Below are positions 8,000 to 11,502 of a stretch of DNA of 11,502 bases, piece after piece. The stretch is taken from assembly GCA_019162915.1 (NCBI GenBank), contig JAFLKZ010000088.1:1-11502 (forward strand), written 5' to 3'. The notes under the pieces were generated by a model that did not search any database, was not told the DNA's origin, and was given only the letters and a program-made list of their open reading frames with translations. This DNA is from Campylobacteraceae bacterium (GTDB lineage: Bacteria > Campylobacterota > Campylobacteria > Campylobacterales > Sulfurospirillaceae). Position numbers and translations under genes: made by a program. The first letter of the stretch is position 1. Each line of letters begins with the position of its first letter.

Positions 8000-8302
8000 T
8001 TATCCCTTCATCATCTGCAGACTTGTTAAATCAACAGAGCCATTGCGCTTGTACCACAATATCAAAAGTCCTAGCCCTACGGCAGCTTCACTCGCAGCAA
8101 CGGCAATAATAAAAAATGCAAACATTTGCCCTGTTAAATCTCCGTAATATTTAGATACTGCGACAAAACCAACATTGACTGCATTCAAAAGTATTTCGGT
8201 TGAGAAAAAGAGCATAAGTAGGTTTGTTCTTCTCATCACACCAGCCAAACCAATTGAAAATAAAATACCTGATAAGACAAGGTAATGTGTTAAAGTTATC
8301 AT
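8000..8302 (-). CDS. nuoK: NADH-quinone oxidoreductase (complex I) subunit K
   Basis: NuoK (ND4L type) is a small three-helix membrane subunit that forms part of the central hydrophilic axis of complex I. It has 100 residues, exactly the usual length. The two membrane-embedded glutamates are at the canonical positions: Glu36 in FSTEILLNAVN and Glu72 in AASEAAVGLGLL. The ATG overlaps the nuoJ TGA in a four-base ATGA, with AAGGA six bases upstream, indicating coupled translation. The stop is three bases before nuoL. No anomalies were seen. Confidence 0.97.
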   Translation of the reverse strand: MITLTHYLVLSGILFSIGLAGVMRRTNLLMLFFSTEILLNAVNVGFVAVSKYYGDLTGQMFAFFIIAVAASEAAVGLGLLILWYKRNGSVDLTSLQMMKG

Positions 8303-8850
8303 TTAACGTCCTTTGCTTCTTCAAATTCTTCATCTATTTCTAGATTCATTTCCATCTTTTTGCTCGCTAAAACAATACCTGCAATCATCGCGGCTAAAAG
8401 CATAATAGCTGCTAGCTCGAAGGGAACAAGATATTTAGTAAATAATACAAGCCCTATCATCTGTATATTGCCAGCATTTTGGATGCTTGGATACAAGGCT
8501 TCTATGTTTTGTGAAAAAAGAGGAGCGCAAAGAATGACAATTAATAAAATAGAACTCAAAATGGATAAGGTATACGCTATTTTTTTACATCTGATATTTT
8601 CTTTAACATCACGTGTCGTATCGAAAAACATCATACCAAATGCATAAAGAGCCATGATAGCCCCAGAGTAAACGGTGATTTGAACTACTCCTAAGAATTC
8701 TGCTCCTAAAATAAAGAAGAATCCAGAAATGAAAATCATTCCCCCAGCCAATGCACTCATTGCGTAGAGTGCGTTCTTGCTCATCACTACAACCGTAAAT
8801 AATCCGATTGTAAGTGCTGAAAAAATATAAAATGCTATAACTTCATACAT
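8299..8850 (-). CDS. nuoJ: NADH-quinone oxidoreductase (complex I) subunit J
   Basis: NuoJ (ND6 type) is a membrane subunit next to NuoK and NuoH. Its third helix changes shape in the catalytic cycle. The product has 183 residues, with five predicted membrane segments at about 4-24, 28-50, 54-76, 90-112 and 140-162. The signature third helix is clear: VVQITVYSGAIMALYAFGMM at about 55-74. The C-terminal tail (about 164-183) is strongly acidic, with many Glu and Asp, and probably lies in the cytoplasm. The ATG follows GAGG by five bases, and that Shine-Dalgarno overlaps the nuoI stop codon (TGAGG). Four bases overlap with nuoK. Confidence 0.96.
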   Translation of the reverse strand: MYEVIAFYIFSALTIGLFTVVVMSKNALYAMSALAGGMIFISGFFFILGAEFLGVVQITVYSGAIMALYAFGMMFFDTTRDVKENIRCKKIAYTLSILSSILLIVILCAPLFSQNIEALYPSIQNAGNIQMIGLVLFTKYLVPFELAAIMLLAAMIAGIVLASKKMEMNLEIDEEFEEAKDVK

Positions 8851-8857
8851 GACAACC

Positions 8858-9472
8858 TCAATACGCTAATGGTGTTTTTTTGACAAGGTCATCTGCATTA
8901 TCACTTAATGCACCAAACCCTGGGAACTCTTTTTGATTTTTTGCTTTAAATTCATCAAGTGGAGTCAACATATCTTCTTTTAGACCAAAATGAGCACGCT
9001 GTTCACTCGCGTTTTCATAATCACTTCCATGTACAATAGCAAGTTCAGGACAAACTTCAGCGCAATACCCACAAAAGATACAACGTCCAAAGTTGATAGT
9101 ATATTCACTAACTACTTTTCGACTTTTTTCATCAACATGTGTGTCCATTCGTATACAATTGGATATACAGATTTTTTCACACAATCCGCAACCGATACAT
9201 CGCTCATTACCACTCTCAAAAAGACGCAATAACTTGTGAATCGCTCTATATCTTGGGCTCATCTCAATTTTTTCTGCTGGATACTGAATCGTGTGAATAT
9301 CAAAGCGTATCATTTCTCGAAAAACAATCCAAAGGCCCACAAAAAGTTCGCCTTTAATACTTCGCTTAACGACTCTTTTAAAGGATTCCCATCCATTTTG
9401 AGGCTTTTTTTCGCCCTCGAAAAAGATATATCCTGGTGCTATATTTCTATTTTGAAAATCTTTTAATTCCAT
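8858..9472 (-). CDS. nuoI: NADH-quinone oxidoreductase (complex I) subunit I, two 4Fe-4S clusters
   Basis: NuoI passes electrons through its two 4Fe-4S clusters (N6a, N6b) from the peripheral arm to the quinone end. The product has 204 residues. The first ferredoxin motif has Cys92, Cys95, Cys98 and Cys102 (CIGCGLCEKIC); the second has Cys131, Cys134, Cys137 and Cys141 (CIFCGYCAEVCP). The usual proline after the fourth cysteine is present in the second motif only, the first having Ile103; I recall a similar non-proline residue in Helicobacter NuoI. The N-terminal part has the amphipathic GLWIVFREMIRFDIHTIQYP segment and the SPRYRAIHKL block that docks on NuoH. A perfect AGGAGG (9480-9485) seven bases before the ATG overlaps the nuoH TAG, the strongest ribosome site in the window. 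It is flanked by nuoH and nuoJ as usual. Confidence 0.98.
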   Translation of the reverse strand: MELKDFQNRNIAPGYIFFEGEKKPQNGWESFKRVVKRSIKGELFVGLWIVFREMIRFDIHTIQYPAEKIEMSPRYRAIHKLLRLFESGNERCIGCGLCEKICISNCIRMDTHVDEKSRKVVSEYTINFGRCIFCGYCAEVCPELAIVHGSDYENASEQRAHFGLKEDMLTPLDEFKAKNQKEFPGFGALSDNADDLVKKTPLAY

Positions 9473-9479
9473 GATATAA

Positions 9480-9485
9480 CCTCCT
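9480..9485 (-). promoter_or_regulatory. strong ribosome binding site of nuoI
   Basis: The minus strand reads AGGAGG seven bases before the nuoI ATG, a perfect complement to the anti-Shine-Dalgarno core. Its first AG is also the AG of the nuoH stop TAG, so a ribosome terminating on nuoH sits on the site. Confidence 0.75.
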
Positions 9486-10476
9486 AAACCAAAACTATAC
9501 CCGTGATTAGTACGTTAATCACGGCTAAAGGCATCAATACTTTCCAGCAAACCCACATTAATTGGTCAGGTCTAACATGTGGCCATGCAGCTCTTACCCA
9601 TAAAAATAGAAAAATCCAAAAAGAAACTTTGAGTAACATCACAATAGCCCCTGGAATAAACCAGATAGGATTGTAACCACCCATAAATATAATACTTACC
9701 AAAACAGAAATCGTAATCATGTTGGCATATTCACCAACAAAAAAGAGACCCCATCTCATACCTGAATACTCTGTCGCATAACCAGAAACTATCTCCGCTT
9801 CAAACTCTATCGTATCAAAAGGAGATCTATTAGTTTCCATAAAACCTGCGATAGCAAAAAGTACAAAAGCTAAAGGTTGTTTCCATATAAGCCAGCTTAT
9901 AACGCCACCACTTTGATAATCGTTGATATCAATTAACGATAAAGAACCTATCATCATAATAGGCGCCATCACAGAGAGACCACTCACGACTTCAAATGAA
10001 AGCATCTGAACAACGGCTCTTGCTGCTCCTAAAAGTGACCATTTGTTTGAGCTACTCATTCCCGCAAGAAGAGGTCCATAAACACCGACTGAGGCGACAC
10101 CCATCACGTATAAAAGTGCTACGTTAATATCTGAAACGATAGGATGTATCGTATAACCAAAGACCGTAAATTCTGGGAAAAAAGGAATAGCCGCCATCGC
10201 AACAAACGCTGTGGTTGCAGCAATGACTGGGGCTATCATAAAGATTGGTCTCACGACATTTTGAGGGATAATATCTTCTTTGGTGAAGAGCTTTATACCA
10301 TCAGCCGCCAATTGCAAAACACCATAAGGTCCTACGTGCATTGGTCCAAGCCGTCGTTGCATAAAAGCCAATACTTTACGCTCAATCCAAGTCGCAAAAG
10401 CTCCCATACCCGCAGTGACAGAGAGTACAATCACTGCTTTGATAATTGTTTCAATTACTAAGGCTGTTTCATTCAT
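9484..10476 (-). CDS. nuoH: NADH-quinone oxidoreductase (complex I) subunit H
   Basis: NuoH (ND1 type) is the membrane subunit that forms the quinone chamber entrance and links peripheral and membrane arms. From the ATG at 10476 it has 330 residues, typical for the family. Conserved blocks are WIERKVLAFMQRRLGPMHVG (30-49), AADGIKLFTKED (57-68), SFEVVSGLSV with Glu162, and the TM5-6 loop METNRSPFDTIEFEAEIVSG (213-232), rich in the acidic residues needed for quinone reaction, followed by TEYSGMRW with Glu236. An in-frame GTG three codons earlier (10485) is possible. I chose the ATG because AAAGG lies eight bases before it, while nothing resembling a Shine-Dalgarno precedes the GTG. The gene overlaps the nuoG stop by eight bases and is followed by nuoI after eleven bases. 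Confidence 0.96.
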   Translation of the reverse strand: MNETALVIETIIKAVIVLSVTAGMGAFATWIERKVLAFMQRRLGPMHVGPYGVLQLAADGIKLFTKEDIIPQNVVRPIFMIAPVIAATTAFVAMAAIPFFPEFTVFGYTIHPIVSDINVALLYVMGVASVGVYGPLLAGMSSSNKWSLLGAARAVVQMLSFEVVSGLSVMAPIMMIGSLSLIDINDYQSGGVISWLIWKQPLAFVLFAIAGFMETNRSPFDTIEFEAEIVSGYATEYSGMRWGLFFVGEYANMITISVLVSIIFMGGYNPIWFIPGAIVMLLKVSFWIFLFLWVRAAWPHVRPDQLMWVCWKVLMPLAVINVLITGIVLV

Positions 10477-11502
10477 GGTTAACACCTTTTATAGTTAACT
10501 TGGCAAATCGATATCCATTTTTAAAGAACGGAGCAATGTCAATTTTGGTATCAAAAGTAGGAAGATAAGGAATCAATCCTCCAATGTGTCCATCAAGTTC
10601 TACGGCAATCACCAATGTGTCACCCTCTTCATTGCTAATGCTCACCATCTCACCATTTTTAAGATTTTTATGCTCTAAAAATTCATTGGAAACATACAAT
10701 GCACCTGCTTGATTAAGCTGATGTGCTTTGTTGGTGAAAGGACTAAATTGAAGCACAGGATTTGCGCGATAAACACTCTCTTCTCCAAAGTTTTTCAATG
10801 AAGAAAGTGGTTCAACTTCATCTTTACATGTAAGCGCTAAAGGAGCAAGGAGATAACCTCTATTCTCATTGCCAGCATTATCAAAAACATTAGGAAGAGC
10901 GTCAAACTCTTTTGCTTGAAAACCAGCAGTTAATGGCAATGCACTCGTGTAATCTATCGTTAGTTCAGCTTCAAGTCCTAGTGCATTTCCAATGTCGTTG
11001 AGACAATATCCGTTAAAAGCTAATGCTGCATTGGTAGGAACTACTCTTTTATTCATAGAAGTAAATGTGCCTTCTTGCTGATTAAGAGCAGGCATTTGCA
11101 AGTCACCTTTTCCCAGTGCACTAAGTGTAAAGTCTGCTTTAACGTTATAGCCTAGTGTAAAGTTTCCTTTTTTCTCATCCAAATCACAAATAAGAGAAAC
11201 ACCCAAAGTGTTCGTACGGGAAGGAATAACCACCAAACTAAATGGCGTAAATCTCTCTATAAGTCCTAAAAGTTTAGCAATATTTTGAGCCTCGGGATGT
11301 GCGTATACGTCTTCTCCCACTATCAAACTAAAGCTATCTTTTTTATCCAGTAATTTTTCTAGCTTTTCGCTAAAGTCTACCTCAGCACCAATAAGTGCGA
11401 TAAGGCTATTCGTATCAACTTCGATTTCTTTATCAATCGTTTTAGTCATCACTTTAACGACTTCTTTTTCTTCGCCACTCTCTTCGTCTTTGACTAACTC
11501 TT
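10469..11502 (-). CDS. nuoG: NADH-quinone oxidoreductase (complex I) subunit G, C-terminal part (N-terminus outside window)
   Basis: NuoG is the large iron-sulfur subunit of the electron input module, with an N-terminal ferredoxin-like region and a C-terminal part derived from molybdopterin oxidoreductases. The frame is open to the right edge, so a GTG at 11452 is internal; 343 complete codons plus TGA are present. Visible blocks are the MNKRVVP-type segment with LNQQEGTFTS, as in NuoG and formate dehydrogenase relatives, and a C-terminal region with GALYVSNEFLEHKNLKNGE and EEGDTLVIAVELDGHIGG, resembling the molybdopterin dinucleotide-binding beta barrel that NuoG keeps without the cofactor. 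All N-terminal cluster cysteines lie outside the window. The first 25 or so visible residues are very rich in Glu, Asp and Lys and look like a flexible linker. The call as NuoG rests on these blocks plus its place before nuoH. Its TGA lies inside nuoH. Confidence 0.9.
   Translation of the reverse strand, partial: ELVKDEESGEEKEVVKVMTKTIDKEIEVDTNSLIALIGAEVDFSEKLEKLLDKKDSFSLIVGEDVYAHPEAQNIAKLLGLIERFTPFSLVVIPSRTNTLGVSLICDLDEKKGNFTLGYNVKADFTLSALGKGDLQMPALNQQEGTFTSMNKRVVPTNAALAFNGYCLNDIGNALGLEAELTIDYTSALPLTAGFQAKEFDALPNVFDNAGNENRGYLLAPLALTCKDEVEPLSSLKNFGEESVYRANPVLQFSPFTNKAHQLNQAGALYVSNEFLEHKNLKNGEMVSISNEEGDTLVIAVELDGHIGGLIPYLPTFDTKIDIAPFFKNGYRFAKLTIKGVNHE
10485..10489 (-). promoter_or_regulatory. 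ribosome binding site that decides the nuoH start
   Basis: AAAGG on the minus strand lies eight bases upstream of the nuoH ATG at 10474-10476 and inside the 3' end of nuoG. It overlaps the candidate GTG start at 10483-10485, which it cannot serve, so it favours the ATG. Confidence 0.6.
10820..10833 (+). repeat. copy 4 of the ATCTTTACATGTAA palindromic motif, inside nuoG
   Basis: The 14-mer is intact, but one A is missing to its right, so the palindrome is reduced to TTACATGTAA (10824-10833). The gene reads it in another frame from copies 1-3, as LTCK. Flanks TCATC and GCGC match copy 3. Confidence 0.65.

Noticed and set aside
8360..8647. Plus-strand open frame of 95 codons opposite nuoJ
   Set aside because: Antisense shadow of nuoJ; its hydrophobic segments come from reading membrane codons backwards.
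10144..10461. Plus-strand open frame of 105 codons opposite nuoH
   Set aside because: Antisense shadow of a well-conserved gene, with no ribosome site or family resemblance.
11450..11452. GTG at 11452 as start of a separate small protein
   Set aside because: The frame stays open to the right edge and the product matches only the C-terminal part of NuoG; no Shine-Dalgarno precedes the GTG.
1..11502. Search for tRNA or rRNA genes, CRISPR arrays, insertion sequences and riboswitches
   Set aside because: Nothing seen. Coding sequence covers nearly the whole window and the only gap long enough to hold a regulatory element is 3069-3116.

Overview
The window is a piece of an AT-rich bacterial chromosome, almost certainly from a Campylobacterota (epsilonproteobacterial) species. 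The evidence is the style of the complex I subunits, a gene order in which nuoN is followed by a pflA-like flagellar motor gene as in Campylobacter jejuni, and a promoter made of an extended -10 box with a T-rich upstream stretch and no visible -35 box. A Sulfurospirillum- or Sulfurimonas-like genus is plausible, but the sequence alone does not settle it.

Layout from left to right. Positions 1-681 (+) hold the 3' two thirds or more of miaA, a tRNA dimethylallyltransferase, cut by the left edge. It converges on pflA (678-3068, -), and the two genes share one TTAA tetranucleotide as both stop codons. A 48-base gap (3069-3116) then holds a strong hairpin and a promoter whose predicted transcription start falls on the A of the pflA start codon. 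From 3117 to the right edge, all on the minus strand, runs the distal half of a complex I operon, transcribed in the order nuoG (3' part only), nuoH, nuoI, nuoJ, nuoK, nuoL, nuoM, nuoN. These genes overlap by 1 to 8 bases or are separated by 3 to 11 bases, and most have a Shine-Dalgarno sequence lying in the end of the gene before, so they look translationally coupled. There is no gene-free stretch longer than 48 bases.

Functionally, NuoH, J, K, L, M and N are the complete membrane arm that pumps protons. NuoI carries the two 4Fe-4S clusters leading towards the quinone site, and NuoG belongs to the electron input module. The pflA product is a predicted periplasmic TPR protein that, in the C. 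jejuni motor, scaffolds the stator ring. The stator uses the proton gradient that complex I builds, so the adjacency is suggestive, though the terminator and private promoter indicate separate transcription.

Most of the window is well-conserved housekeeping sequence. The most unexpected signal is a short DNA motif, ATCTTTACATGTAA with a palindromic core up to TCTTTACATGTAAAGA. It occurs four times in 11.5 kb, inside three unrelated genes, always in the same orientation on the + strand and in two different reading frames. It looks like a genome-scale DNA motif rather than protein conservation.
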